Positions 8,067-16,577 are shown, counted from the first letter of the stretch. The stretch: 64,000 nucleotides of DNA from CAIQJJ01 sp049325275 (GCA_049325275.1 JBMOLU010000075.1:101761-165760); one strand, 5' to 3'. Notes: a model not told the origin generated them from the letters alone. Numbers and translations: made by a program.

Positions 8067-10454
8067 TCAACCCAGGACGACCTCAACCTGATTCGTCTCT
8101 GCCAGCATTTCGAGCGGGATCAGGTTGCCTTCGACGGCTTTGCCGTTGACAGTCAGCGACTTGACGCCACGGCAAACCTGGTTGGGGTTGGTCACTTCGA
8201 TGTTGAGCGTTTTTCCGCGGAAGCGGCGTGTAGCCGTATAACCGGGCCAGTCACCAGGGATACAAGGATCGATGCGGAAGCCGTTCAACTGGGGTTGCAG
8301 GCCAAGGAGCGCGTAAAAGGCGCTGTAGTAAGCCCAGGAAACCGCCCCCGAGAGCCAGGACGTGCGGCAGGTGCCCGCACGCGGAGAGACCGTGGCGTAC
8401 GTCGTCTGGCCTTGTACGTAAGGCTCGCAGCCGCGAATTTCGGCGCGATCGTTGTAAGCTGCGGGCATGAAGGCCTTGTAATACTCGAATGCCCGATCCC
8501 CGTGCCCGAGTAAACACTCAGCCATGACCACCCAGCCCTGGGTATGGTTGAAAATGCCGGCGTTTTCTTTGATGCCCTTCAAAAACAGCACGGCACGCAT
8601 CACGTCGATAGGGGTTTTCTCGAAGGGCGGGGCGCATAGCATGACTCCGTAGGGGGTTGCCAGGTGTTTTTCAAGCGACTTCATGCAGGTTTCGGCCTGT
8701 TCGGGGGTCGCCGCACCGCTTAGCACCGACCAAACCTGGGTGTTGAGATACACCTGGCCTTCTTCATAGGCTTTTGTCCCGTACACGGTGCCATCTTCGC
8801 CGATCGCCCAGATGAACCATTCGCCGTCCCAGCAATATTTTTGAATGGCCTCGTCCAATGGCCCGACATGCGAGCGTGCCCAGGTAGCCTCTTCGGGCTT
8901 CCCCAACAACTCGGCAATTTGCGCATAGGTGTTCAAACCCAAGCGTAACTGGAAGGCGACGAACAGGCTTTCGCCGTGATAGCCCAGCTTGAGACAATCG
9001 TTCCAGTCGGCAGAAAGGCCGCAGGGCAGGCCGTGTTTGCCCATCCGCTCGAGGTTGAACTCCAGCGCACGCCGCAGGTGCCCGAAGACGGTGGCTTCAC
9101 CCTGGTCGGCATAAGGCAGCACCTCGTTGTAGAAATCCACATCGCCGGTTTCGTCCACGTACATGGGAATGGCGTTGAAGAACCACAGGCAGTCATCCGA
9201 GCGATATTCTTCCGGGTCGGTCAGTGGCATCTGGCCGGGGTGGTGATCGAACGGCTTGACGATGGGCATGGCGCCGCCGTTGGAGTCCTGGCCGGTGAGC
9301 AGCAGCGCCAGGCGGGCGCGCACCTCTTCGGGGATGGCGGCGGCCACCCCCAATACATCCTGGACCGAGTCGCGGAAGCCTAGCCCGTCACGCTCGCCGT
9401 TATAGACCAGGCTGGCGGCGCGTGACCAGGCGAAGGTAATCAGGTTATTGTACAACCCCCACATGTTCATCGTGTGGTTGAAGGCCTCGTCGGGCGTTTT
9501 GACCGTCAGGCTGTCGAGGCGGCTGTGCCACTTGTTTTTCAAGTGGGCGAGTTCGGCATCGGCGCGTTCCAGTGAGCCGAACTCAGCGATGGTTTTCTGC
9601 CCCACGGTTTCCGACGGTCCCAGCCCCAGCATGACCAGAAGTTCGGCGCTTTCACCCGGTTGCAGCAGCAGGTTCGACTGTACCGTGCCGCAGGCGTTAT
9701 CGCCGTAGGTTTCGCTGTTGGTGCACTGTCCGTTTTCGACCACGATGGGCCGGTCGTAGGAACGGTAAGGGCCAAGAAAGGTTTCACGCGAGGTGTCGAA
9801 GCCGGCCATGGGCTGGCCGATCAGCGCCATCCACAAGTGAGAACCGTGATCGGCATCGGGACGCGGGTCGTTCAGCAGGTGATCGTTGATGGCGATGCGC
9901 AGCAGGCCGTCACGTTTCTCGCCGCGGGTGATGAAGAGTGTGTACTGCAAGTTGACCAGGTCCTGTGATGTGTGCCAGAAGTTCGAAAACTCGCAGTAGG
10001 TGAATACAGAAAGGTTACGCGGCCGGTCGGAGCTGTTCGTGACTTTGAGTTTCCAATACTCGAAGGTCTGATCGAGTGGGATAAAGTAGGTGGCTTCGCT
10101 GCCGATCCCCGCATATTTTGCTTCGAACGTAGAATACGCCGTCCCATGATGGCAGGCTGACTCATATTGATCGAGCGGCTTTCCCACCGGTTGCCAGCTT
10201 GCCGACCAATAATCCCCATTGTCGTTGTCGCGCAGGTAAAAATAACGCCCCGGTTGATCCATCGGGACGTTATTGAAACGCAAGCGCAGGTAACGCCCTT
10301 GCGCGCCTGACTTATAGAAGCCATAGCCCCCGGCATTGTTGGTGATGATCGCCCCAAAGTTTGTATCGCCGAGATAGTTACTCCAGGATGCTGGTGTGTC
10401 GGGGCGGGTGACTACATATTCGCGCTGGGTGTCGTCAAAATAACCGAATCTCAT
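8067..10454 (-). CDS. GH94 disaccharide phosphorylase, chitobiose-phosphorylase-like
   Basis: About 795 residues from the ATG at 10454, which begins M-R-F-G-Y-F-D-D like other family members. An upstream TTG would add 17 unrelated residues. The N-terminal beta-sandwich, linker, (alpha/alpha)6 catalytic barrel and C-terminal jelly roll are all present. The general acid lies in S-A-D-W-N-D-C-L-K-L-G. Family GH94 enzymes cleave beta-linked disaccharides with phosphate in the cytoplasm; there is no signal peptide. Motifs such as D-Y-W-S-A-S-W-Q-P-V and G-L-G-F-R-D-S-V-Q-D are closer to N,N'-diacetylchitobiose phosphorylase than to the canonical cellobiose phosphorylase at 57342. Exact specificity is not resolved. 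No transporter genes are adjacent. No clear ribosome binding site precedes the ATG. Confidence 0.85.
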   Translation of the reverse strand: MRFGYFDDTQREYVVTRPDTPASWSNYLGDTNFGAIITNNAGGYGFYKSGAQGRYLRLRFNNVPMDQPGRYFYLRDNDNGDYWSASWQPVGKPLDQYESACHHGTAYSTFEAKYAGIGSEATYFIPLDQTFEYWKLKVTNSSDRPRNLSVFTYCEFSNFWHTSQDLVNLQYTLFITRGEKRDGLLRIAINDHLLNDPRPDADHGSHLWMALIGQPMAGFDTSRETFLGPYRSYDRPIVVENGQCTNSETYGDNACGTVQSNLLLQPGESAELLVMLGLGPSETVGQKTIAEFGSLERADAELAHLKNKWHSRLDSLTVKTPDEAFNHTMNMWGLYNNLITFAWSRAASLVYNGERDGLGFRDSVQDVLGVAAAIPEEVRARLALLLTGQDSNGGAMPIVKPFDHHPGQMPLTDPEEYRSDDCLWFFNAIPMYVDETGDVDFYNEVLPYADQGEATVFGHLRRALEFNLERMGKHGLPCGLSADWNDCLKLGYHGESLFVAFQLRLGLNTYAQIAELLGKPEEATWARSHVGPLDEAIQKYCWDGEWFIWAIGEDGTVYGTKAYEEGQVYLNTQVWSVLSGAATPEQAETCMKSLEKHLATPYGVMLCAPPFEKTPIDVMRAVLFLKGIKENAGIFNHTQGWVVMAECLLGHGDRAFEYYKAFMPAAYNDRAEIRGCEPYVQGQTTYATVSPRAGTCRTSWLSGAVSWAYYSAFYALLGLQPQLNGFRIDPCIPGDWPGYTATRRFRGKTLNIEVTNPNQVCRGVKSLTVNGKAVEGNLIPLEMLAETNQVEVVLG

Positions 10455-10557
10455 GGGTAGGAAGGCCTTTCTAATATTAAAGGATACTGGTGAAGATGGG
10501 GGCAATTAAACCACGAAAGACACAAACCGCGCAAAATTGCTTCACCCTTTTTCGCGT

Positions 10558-11241
10558 TTATGCCCATTTTTGGCGGAACTTTTGCGCCGCGCTTTGGAGA
10601 ATCGGCTTCCCGTGAGAAAAACAGGCCCTTTCGAATTCCAAAGCAGCGATTCTTTGTAGGCTGCGCTGCGCTTCGGCGTAATTCTCATAGAGCGGCGGCC
10701 CTCCCAGGCGGAACCATATTGTTGCTGCGTCGCCGAGAATCAGCGTGCGGTCGCGTTTCAGGCAGATGTGCCCCCGAGTATGGCCAGGGGTATGCACGAT
10801 CGTCCAGCCTCCCGGCAGCACATCGCCGTCTTGTAACTCGTGTTCGACGGCCACCGCCGGTAAGGCTGGGAAAAGCTGGCTTTTGCCTGCAAATCGCGCC
10901 GTCAGCTTGCTCATCACGCCTGGGCCCGGTTCTACAGGCCGCATGGCTTCACCGGCGCGTATCGCAGGCGCTTCGAAAGCGTGTGCATACACTTCGGCCC
11001 CGCTGGCTTGTTTCAACGCCGCCAGCCCGCCGGTGTGATCGGTGTGCAGGTGGGTCAGCACGATCCGGCGGATATCGTTGGTGTGCTTCCCCAGTTGTTG
11101 TACGGCCGCTGTGATTTTTTCCGGGCTGTCTGCTGTGCCGGTATCGATCAACATCAATTCGCCATCAGCTTCCACCAGGAATGCGTTGACAAAGCCAAGT
11201 GAGATTTGGTACAGCCCCGGTTCGATGGTTTTGTGCGACAT
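10558..11241 (-). CDS. MBL-fold metallo-hydrolase (glyoxalase II-like)
   Basis: 227 residues from the ATG at 11241, which has AGGGAG upstream. An in-frame extension to 11382 is low-complexity and unlike the family, so I exclude it. The metal motif T-H-L-H-T-D-H-T-G-G, the later H-T-P-G-H-T-R-G-H, the D in I-L-G-D-A-A and a C-terminal His in F-S-H-G-K-P give the full set of dinuclear zinc ligands. The N-terminus (V-N-A-F-L-V, L-I-D-T-G) is typical of hydroxyacylglutathione hydrolase-like proteins. It is cytoplasmic, substrate unknown. The gene stands alone, 103 nt from the GH94 gene downstream on the same strand. Confidence 0.85.
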   Translation of the reverse strand: MSHKTIEPGLYQISLGFVNAFLVEADGELMLIDTGTADSPEKITAAVQQLGKHTNDIRRIVLTHLHTDHTGGLAALKQASGAEVYAHAFEAPAIRAGEAMRPVEPGPGVMSKLTARFAGKSQLFPALPAVAVEHELQDGDVLPGGWTIVHTPGHTRGHICLKRDRTLILGDAATIWFRLGGPPLYENYAEAQRSLQRIAALEFERACFSHGKPILQSAAQKFRQKWA

Positions 11242-11404
11242 GTCTTTCGCTCCCTTCGAGACTTTGCCTTTCGTGGGGGGGCTTGCGCAAAAGTGCCGGT
11301 GGGGGTGCGAACCCGAGTTCGCCTTCGGTCTTCCCGACAGCTTTGCCTTCCCCCCTTCACGGATGGCCTTCCTTGAAAACAAAAGTGGGTTAAAATATTT
11401 TGGA

Positions 11405-11455
11405 TCTTCCGGGTTGAGCGTGAAGAGTCCCTTTCACGGCGAAGCCGGGAGAGCC
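11405..11455 (-). repeat. Dispersed intergenic repeat, copy 1
   Basis: Read on the minus strand from 11455, the sequence starts GGCTCTCCCGGCTTCGCCG and ends with TCTTCACGCTCAACCCGGAAG. It matches 45 of 50 bases with 20924-20973 on the plus strand. Both copies are outside genes. The CCGGCTTCGCCG core can fold into a small stem. This copy lies in the divergent gap between the MBL gene and the HD-GYP regulator, so it may overlap a promoter or leader. Confidence 0.75.
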
Positions 11456-11479
11456 AATATTTTATCAGGAGATTGAGGC

Positions 11480-12514
11480 ATGCTGCATTCTGCCGGCCGC
11501 GTTTACAAAATATTGATCGTCGATGATCTACCCGAGAATTTGTACGCCATCGAACATTTGCTGTGCAGCCTGTCGCATGTCGAAACGTATTGTGCCTGCG
11601 GGGGCGATGAGGCATTGAAGCTCTCTTTGGTTCACGAGTTTTGTCTGGCGATTGTCGACGTGCAGATGCCTGGCATGGATGGGTATGAGTTGGTCGAACT
11701 GCTGCGTAGCAATCAATTGACAAAGCAGTTGCCGGTAATTTTTGTCAGTGGCGTTTTCTCGGATGAGTATCACTATCGCAAGGGATACGAGGTTGGAGCT
11801 GTCGATTTCATTGCCAAGCCTTTTATGCCGGAGATATTGCTCAGCAAGGTTCAGGTGTTCATCAATCTCTATGACCAACGCTTACAGCTGGAACGTTGGA
11901 ATCATTTATTGGAAGATATGGTCTTTCAACGCACCGAAGAACTGTCCCGAGCCTACGACACGACATTGGAAGGTTGGGCGAAAGCCCTCGAGCTGCGAGA
12001 ACGCGAAACTGCCGGGCATAGTCGGCGGGTGGTGATGTTGACGCTGCGCATGGCCGAAACGATCGGCATTCCTGCCGAGGAGCGCGTTCACATCCATCGC
12101 GGGGCGCTGCTTCACGATATTGGCAAAATGGGGGTGCCCGATTCGATCCTGCACAAACCCGGGCCTTTGACCCCTGAAGAGTGGCAGATCATGCGCCAGC
12201 ATCCGGTATTCGCCTATCAGCTGTTGCACAATATTACTTTTTTGCGCCGGGCGCTGGACATTCCTTACTGTCATCACGAACGTTGGGATGGAACCGGCTA
12301 CCCTCGTGGGTTAAGCGGTGAAGATATCCCGATTGCGGCGCGCATCTTTACCATTGTGGATGTATGGGACGCACTGAATTCGGACCGGCCTTACCGCGGC
12401 GCGCTGGCGCGTGGGGATGTGGTGAAGTACGTGGCCGAAGAAGCCGGCCGTTGTTTCGATCCGTCTTTGGTGGAAGTATTTTTGGGCTTGATGCAGCGAG
12501 ACGGCGATACGTGA
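11480..12514 (+). CDS. Response regulator with HD-GYP phosphodiesterase domain
   Basis: 344 residues. The N-terminal receiver domain (about 8-125) has the acidic pair D15-D16, the phosphoacceptor Asp60 in A-I-V-D-V-Q-M-P-G-M-D-G and the late Lys in A-K-P-F. The C-terminal HD-GYP domain has L-L-H-D-I-G-K, H-P-V-F-A-Y-Q-L-L, H-H-E-R-W-D-G-T-G-Y-P and the D in I-V-D-V-W-D. All metal ligands and the GYP signature are intact. It should hydrolyse cyclic-di-GMP under control of a partner kinase that is not adjacent. A GGAG lies just before the ATG. It faces the solute-binding homologue convergently with a gap of 25 nt and no clear terminator. Confidence 0.92.
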   Translation: MLHSAGRVYKILIVDDLPENLYAIEHLLCSLSHVETYCACGGDEALKLSLVHEFCLAIVDVQMPGMDGYELVELLRSNQLTKQLPVIFVSGVFSDEYHYRKGYEVGAVDFIAKPFMPEILLSKVQVFINLYDQRLQLERWNHLLEDMVFQRTEELSRAYDTTLEGWAKALELRERETAGHSRRVVMLTLRMAETIGIPAEERVHIHRGALLHDIGKMGVPDSILHKPGPLTPEEWQIMRQHPVFAYQLLHNITFLRRALDIPYCHHERWDGTGYPRGLSGEDIPIAARIFTIVDVWDALNSDRPYRGALARGDVVKYVAEEAGRCFDPSLVEVFLGLMQRDGDT

Positions 12515-12539
12515 GCTTTTGGCAGCGAAAAACGCGGAA

Positions 12540-13724
12540 TTAACGGGTGTCCAAAAAAGTTTTCTGGATGCGCTCGCTAAATCTGCCAATACGCTGGTTG
12601 AGTTCTTTATAAAGATCGAGCTTGGGGTTTGCAAACAGATCGATCCAAAGTTGGTTGAGGGTAACGTTCAGCCGTTTTTCGATGGTTGCCCAGTGATAAC
12701 TCGAATGGAACGGTCGTCCGGCGATCAGGCTTTCTACCACAGGTTTCATCAGCGGCTGGTCCTTGAAGGGCTTTTGATCCAGGGCATCGATCCTTGCCGG
12801 CAGCTGATCGCCGTGGGCGCACAGGCTCCGCTGCGTTTCCAGCGTCAACAGATGGCGGACCAGCTCCAGGGCAGCTTCCTCATGATGCGAATGTTTCCAG
12901 ATCACCAGGCTGTTTCCGCCCAGGTACGGGTTTCCCGGGACCTTGGCTGCACCCACGTTCTCGATGCCGAAGGCCGGCGGTTCTCCAAATAAAAGCTGCG
13001 CTAACAAGTGGTGTGTGGTGTAAATGACACCGATTTCCTCGTTGCAAAACTGGTCGGCCACTTCGGCGATCGTCAGCCCGTGCGTGACCGGCAGCGCAAA
13101 CCGGTACAGGCTGAAGAACTGATACAGCCCGCGTAATGTCGCCGGTTCGGTAAACGCCAGGTTACGTAAATCGGGGGCGCGAAAGTCGCCGCCGTTTTCC
13201 CATACCCAGGGGGCCGAGAGATGCGCCGTATTGCGGATCATCGAAACAGACCAGGGATGTTTGTAGCCCGCAGCCTGTAACAGCGACAAAGTGTTTACCA
13301 GCGCCTCGTGGTTGGCGAAGGCGCTGGCTTCATCGATGCCTGCTTTTTGTAACCAGTCGCGGCGGTACAGAAAGATACGCGTGTCCAGCGTCCAGGGGAT
13401 CGCATAGCGTTTGTTTGGTTCGTCGGGTAGGTTTGTGGTTTCCCATGTGTTGGGCAAGAAGATCTTGGCGCCACCGAGCTTTGCAATATCTTTTTCGCGA
13501 AACGGTTGCAGCGACTGCATGCTTGCCAGGCTACCCAGCCAGGTGTTGCCAATATGGGAAACATCGGCGCCGCTATTGTGCAGGCTGATCGATAAAAGCT
13601 CATCCCAGGCACTTTCCCATGGGAATATTCTCACTTCCACCTGGTGATGCGTTTGTGCCTCAAACTGTTCGAGGCGCAGCGAGTTGCGATCGCCAAACAT
13701 TGCTGAGAAGATAATTTTTGCCAT
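12540..13724 (-). CDS. Extracellular solute-binding-protein homologue without signal peptide
   Basis: About 394 residues from the ATG at 13724. The fold is that of family 1 (sugar) ABC solute-binding proteins: the N-terminal I-I-F-S-A-M-F-G lobe, W-E-S-A-W-D-E-L, a hinge near Y-A-I-P-W-T-L-D-T-R-I-F-L-Y-R-R-D, and N-P-Y-L-G-G-N-S-L-V-I-W-K. The protein begins directly with the first beta strand. There is no signal peptide or lipobox, and no permease or ATPase gene nearby. The -10 box TATAAT ends 8 nt before this ATG, which supports this start as the true one. It is therefore probably cytosolic, perhaps a sugar or ligand sensor. An alternative is a gene that has lost its leader. Confidence 0.75.
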   Translation of the reverse strand: MAKIIFSAMFGDRNSLRLEQFEAQTHHQVEVRIFPWESAWDELLSISLHNSGADVSHIGNTWLGSLASMQSLQPFREKDIAKLGGAKIFLPNTWETTNLPDEPNKRYAIPWTLDTRIFLYRRDWLQKAGIDEASAFANHEALVNTLSLLQAAGYKHPWSVSMIRNTAHLSAPWVWENGGDFRAPDLRNLAFTEPATLRGLYQFFSLYRFALPVTHGLTIAEVADQFCNEEIGVIYTTHHLLAQLLFGEPPAFGIENVGAAKVPGNPYLGGNSLVIWKHSHHEEAALELVRHLLTLETQRSLCAHGDQLPARIDALDQKPFKDQPLMKPVVESLIAGRPFHSSYHWATIEKRLNVTLNQLWIDLFANPKLDLYKELNQRIGRFSERIQKTFLDTR

Positions 13725-13732
13725 ATTTCCCA

Positions 13733-13738
13733 ATTATA
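13733..13738 (-). promoter_or_regulatory. -10 box 8 nt upstream of the solute-binding homologue start
   Basis: TATAAT on the minus strand (13738-13733) followed by 8 nt and the ATG at 13724. No good Shine-Dalgarno fits between, suggesting a leaderless or nearly leaderless mRNA. The -35 is unclear. Confidence 0.5.
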
Positions 13739-13816
13739 TAGCAATTTGTTTTTGTTACCACAAATCGACGTACGATTCGCACAACGGTGTGGGCGAGCGT
13801 ACAAGCCCTGCTGTGT

Positions 13817-13822
13817 TATACT
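13817..13822 (+). promoter_or_regulatory. moaC: -10 box 6 nt upstream of moaC
   Basis: TATACT followed by CGCCGC and ATG (13829). The expected transcription start coincides with the start codon, so the moaCDE transcript may be leaderless. Confidence 0.5.
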
Positions 13823-13828
13823 CGCCGC

Positions 13829-14305
13829 ATGACGATGCTTTCTCACCTGGATCAAGATGGCCGTGTTCATATGGTGGACATAAGTGCCAAGGCAGACTCG
13901 GAACGCGTTGCTGTGGCTCGCGCTGAAGTGCTCATGCGCCCCGAAACGCTGGATTTAATCCGCCAGGGTGCCTTGAAAAAAGGAGACGTGCTGGCCGTGG
14001 CGCAGATCGCCGGGATTCAGGCTGCCAAACGGACATCCGAACTGATCCCTTTGTGCCACCCGCTGCCGCTTACCCAGGTCGCGGTCGATCTGCTTTTGGT
14101 GGATGATTTACCCGGTGTGCAAATTACGGCCAGCGTGCGCACGACCGGAAAAACTGGCGTGGAAATGGAAGCGCTCACCGCCGTATCCGTTGCGGCGTTG
14201 ACCGTTTACGATATGGCAAAAGCCGCCGAGAAAACCATGCAGATTGTCCGCATACGCTTGCTTGAAAAGCGCGGCGGCAAAAGTGGTGATGTTTTGAACG
14301 AATGA
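13829..14305 (+). CDS. moaC: Cyclic pyranopterin monophosphate synthase MoaC
   Basis: 158 residues from the ATG at 13829; a longer frame upstream would run through the promoter. MoaC converts the MoaA product into cyclic pyranopterin monophosphate in molybdenum cofactor synthesis. The signatures L-I-P-L-C-H-P-L-P-L-T, T-G-K-T-G-V-E-M-E-A-L-T-A-V and Y-D-M-A-K-A are complete. The length is normal. It heads the moaC-moaD-moaE cluster and overlaps moaD by four bases (ATGA), so translation is coupled. moaA is not in the window. Confidence 0.95.
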   Translation: MTMLSHLDQDGRVHMVDISAKADSERVAVARAEVLMRPETLDLIRQGALKKGDVLAVAQIAGIQAAKRTSELIPLCHPLPLTQVAVDLLLVDDLPGVQITASVRTTGKTGVEMEALTAVSVAALTVYDMAKAAEKTMQIVRIRLLEKRGGKSGDVLNE

Positions 14306-14559
14306 GGTCACACGTGAAAACCAAGGTGTTGTTTTTCGCCACACTCAAAGACCGTGCCGGCACCCGCCAACTCGTGCTAGAGCTCCCCGACCGCAGCACG
14401 GTGCGTGAATTGAAAACCGCGTTGGCCGGTCGCCTGCCGGGTCTGCTGCCTGGGTTGGAAACAGCTTTGATTGCCGTCGACCGCGAGTATGCTTTCGATG
14501 AGGACGTAATTCCTGCCGATGCCGAGGTTGCCATTTTTCCGCCGGTATCGGGAGGCTGA
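14302..14559 (+). CDS. moaD: Molybdopterin synthase small subunit MoaD
   Basis: 85 residues with the ubiquitin-like fold and the essential C-terminal Gly-Gly (P-P-V-S-G-G), which carries the thiocarboxylate sulfur. It starts at the ATG overlapping the moaC stop. A GTG four codons later is also possible and would fit the usual family start (V-K-V-L-F-F-A). It pairs with MoaE, encoded 12 nt downstream. Confidence 0.93.
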   Translation: MRSHVKTKVLFFATLKDRAGTRQLVLELPDRSTVRELKTALAGRLPGLLPGLETALIAVDREYAFDEDVIPADAEVAIFPPVSGG

Positions 14560-14571
14560 AAGGATTGTTCG

Positions 14572-15021
14572 ATGCTTCCTACGGTTACGCTTCTTACTGC
14601 ATCAGCCTTCGACCTCGATCACCTGGCCGCACAAATCACTTTGCCAACAACCGGTGCTGTCGTGCTCTTCACCGGGACGGTACGTGCGGTGACGAAGCGT
14701 GGCGAGGCCCACGAGACGCTTCACCTCGAATACGAAGCCTACGAGCCGATGGCGCAAGCCAAGATGCACCAGGTGGCCGATGAAATCCGCCAGCGTTGGC
14801 CGGCGGTAGAAGGTATTGCCATCGTTCAGCGCATCGGCCGCCTCGAACCTGGCATGTCGACCACCCTGATTGCTTGTTCGGCAGCGCACCGCGACACGGG
14901 TGTTTTTGAGGCCGCCCGTTATGGGATCGATCGCCTCAAGGAAATCGTCCCGGTTTGGAAAAAGGAAGTCGGGCCGCAGGGGGCCACCTGGATCGAAGGA
15001 ACCTATCGGCCCGCCCGTTGA
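14572..15021 (+). CDS. moaE: Molybdopterin synthase catalytic subunit MoaE
   Basis: 149 residues. Family motifs are A-V-V-L-F-T-G-T-V-R near the N-terminus, L-E-Y-E-A-Y-E-P-M-A, the R-I-G-R-L-E-P-G segment, and P-V-W-K-K-E with the active-site lysines near the C-terminus. It transfers sulfur from the MoaD thiocarboxylate to cyclic pyranopterin monophosphate to form molybdopterin. It is the last gene of the moaCDE cluster. The 178-nt gap to fabF contains no recognisable gene. Confidence 0.95.
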   Translation: MLPTVTLLTASAFDLDHLAAQITLPTTGAVVLFTGTVRAVTKRGEAHETLHLEYEAYEPMAQAKMHQVADEIRQRWPAVEGIAIVQRIGRLEPGMSTTLIACSAAHRDTGVFEAARYGIDRLKEIVPVWKKEVGPQGATWIEGTYRPAR

Positions 15022-15199
15022 GAATGGCGGCACGGGGGGCGCCGGGTATCACCGCTCGCAACCACAACGCCTGCTGAGGGTTTTATGTAGAGCGAAGGAA
15101 CGGGAACTGAATCGTTGTCCGAGCGAAGCTCTTTTCAGGCAGAGATACCGGACCTTTATTCAACCTGCGTTCTACACCACTTTACGGAGGAAAATGTTT

Positions 15200-16432
15200 A
15201 TGGAACGTGTCGTCGTCACCGGTATGGGCACCGTTAATTCCACTGGGTTTTCGGTGCAGGAAAGCTGGCAAAACGTCATCAATGGGGTTGGGGGCACCGG
15301 GCTGATTACGCAAGTCGATACCAGTGAAATGCTGGTGAAAATCGCCTGTGAGGTAAAGGACTTCAACCCTGAAAACTATATGTCCGGCCAGGAAGTACGC
15401 CGGCGCGATCGCTATGGGCATTTCGCAACTGCGGCCGCCCAGGAAGCCATGCGCCAGGCAGGCTTGCAGGTAACGGAAGAAAACGCCGGGCAGATCGGTG
15501 TGGTCTTTTCATCGGCGATCGGTGGTCTGAACACGATCGTCGAAAACACAGCGGTGCTGCGCGAGAAAGGGCCGCGGCGTGTTAGCCCCTTTCTGATCCC
15601 CATGATGATCACGGATGGCGCGGCCGCATCGATTTCGCTCGATTTCGGTCTGCAAGGCCCATCCTATTCGGTGGTGACGGCTTGCGCTTCCGGTTCCGAC
15701 GCACTAGGGATCGCCTGGATGATGCTGCGTACCGGCATGGCCGATGTGATCGTCGCCGGCGGCAGCGATGCGCCGATTTCGCCTTTGGGCGTGGCCGCCT
15801 TCGATCGCATTGGCGCCTTGTCACGCCGCAACGATGATTTCTCGATGACGCCACAGCCTTTCGATAAAAATCGTGACGGCCTGGTGATGGGAGAAGGCGC
15901 CGGCGTGCTGGTGCTGGAACGCGAGAGCCACGCCCGCGCTCGCGGTGCCGAGATGCTGGCCGAGTTCGCCGGATATGGGGCGTCTTCGGATGCTTTCCAT
16001 ATTACCGCGCCGCATGAGGACGGCGTTGGTGGCGCGCGCGCCATGAATCTGGCGCTCGACGCGGCCGGCGTCAACCCCGATCAACTGGGTTACATCAATG
16101 CGCACGGCACTTCGACGCCGCTGAACGATGCCGCAGAGACGAAAGCGATTAAGCGCGCACTCGGCGAATTGGCGTATAATATTCCGGTTTCATCTACCAA
16201 GTCGATGACCGGTCACATGATGGGCGCCACGGGCGCTGTAGAAGCGATCTTCTGCATCCAGGCAATTCGGGATGGCATTCTCCCTCCCACCATTCACTAC
16301 CAGACGCCCGATCCGGCTTGCGATCTGGATGTCGTGCCAAACCAGGCACGCCGTAAGCCCATTTCCGTGGCGATGAGCAATGCCTTCGGCTTTGGCGGGC
16401 ACAATGCGGTGGTGGTCATACGCAAGATTTAA
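15200..16432 (+). CDS. fabF: 3-oxoacyl-ACP synthase II (KAS II)
   Basis: 410 residues from the ATG at 15200, which is 9 nt after GGAGG. An ATG two codons earlier sits only 3 nt from it. KAS II condenses malonyl-ACP with acyl-ACP in fatty acid elongation. The catalytic triad is visible: Cys162 (T-A-C-A-S-G), His302 (N-A-H-G-T-S-T-P) and His339 (S-M-T-G-H-M-M-G-A-T-G), matching E. coli FabF numbering within one residue. The C-terminal S-N-A-F-G-F-G-G-H-N is typical. No acpP or fabG is adjacent. Two strong hairpins separate it from rnc. Confidence 0.95.
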   Translation: MERVVVTGMGTVNSTGFSVQESWQNVINGVGGTGLITQVDTSEMLVKIACEVKDFNPENYMSGQEVRRRDRYGHFATAAAQEAMRQAGLQVTEENAGQIGVVFSSAIGGLNTIVENTAVLREKGPRRVSPFLIPMMITDGAAASISLDFGLQGPSYSVVTACASGSDALGIAWMMLRTGMADVIVAGGSDAPISPLGVAAFDRIGALSRRNDDFSMTPQPFDKNRDGLVMGEGAGVLVLERESHARARGAEMLAEFAGYGASSDAFHITAPHEDGVGGARAMNLALDAAGVNPDQLGYINAHGTSTPLNDAAETKAIKRALGELAYNIPVSSTKSMTGHMMGATGAVEAIFCIQAIRDGILPPTIHYQTPDPACDLDVVPNQARRKPISVAMSNAFGFGGHNAVVVIRKI

Positions 16433-16450
16433 ACGAGAACGGGTTCTTTA

Positions 16451-16484
16451 ATGCAGACGTGTACCGCAGCGTACACGTTTGCAT
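16451..16484 (+). terminator. 14-bp hairpin after fabF
   Basis: ATGCAGACGTGTAC (16451-16464) pairs with GTACACGTTTGCAT (16471-16484) over 14 bp with a single G-U and a 6-nt loop, 18 nt after the fabF stop. No T-tract follows. It is a likely transcription end or mRNA-protecting structure. Confidence 0.65.
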
Positions 16485-16521
16485 CAAAATTCGAAAACTT
16501 TTCGTGGTGAACACATGGAAT

Positions 16522-16553
16522 GCCAGATGCTCTACCCTTGGCGGGCATCTGGC
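16522..16553 (+). promoter_or_regulatory. rnc: Hairpin in the rnc leader
   Basis: GCCAGATGC (16522-16530) and GCATCTGGC (16545-16553) form a perfect 9-bp stem 24 nt before the rnc start codon. RNase III cleaves its own leader in several bacteria, so this is a candidate autoregulatory site. It could also be a second terminator for fabF. Confidence 0.45.
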
Positions 16554-16577
16554 GTTTCCTGAGTTCAGGAGGAAGAT

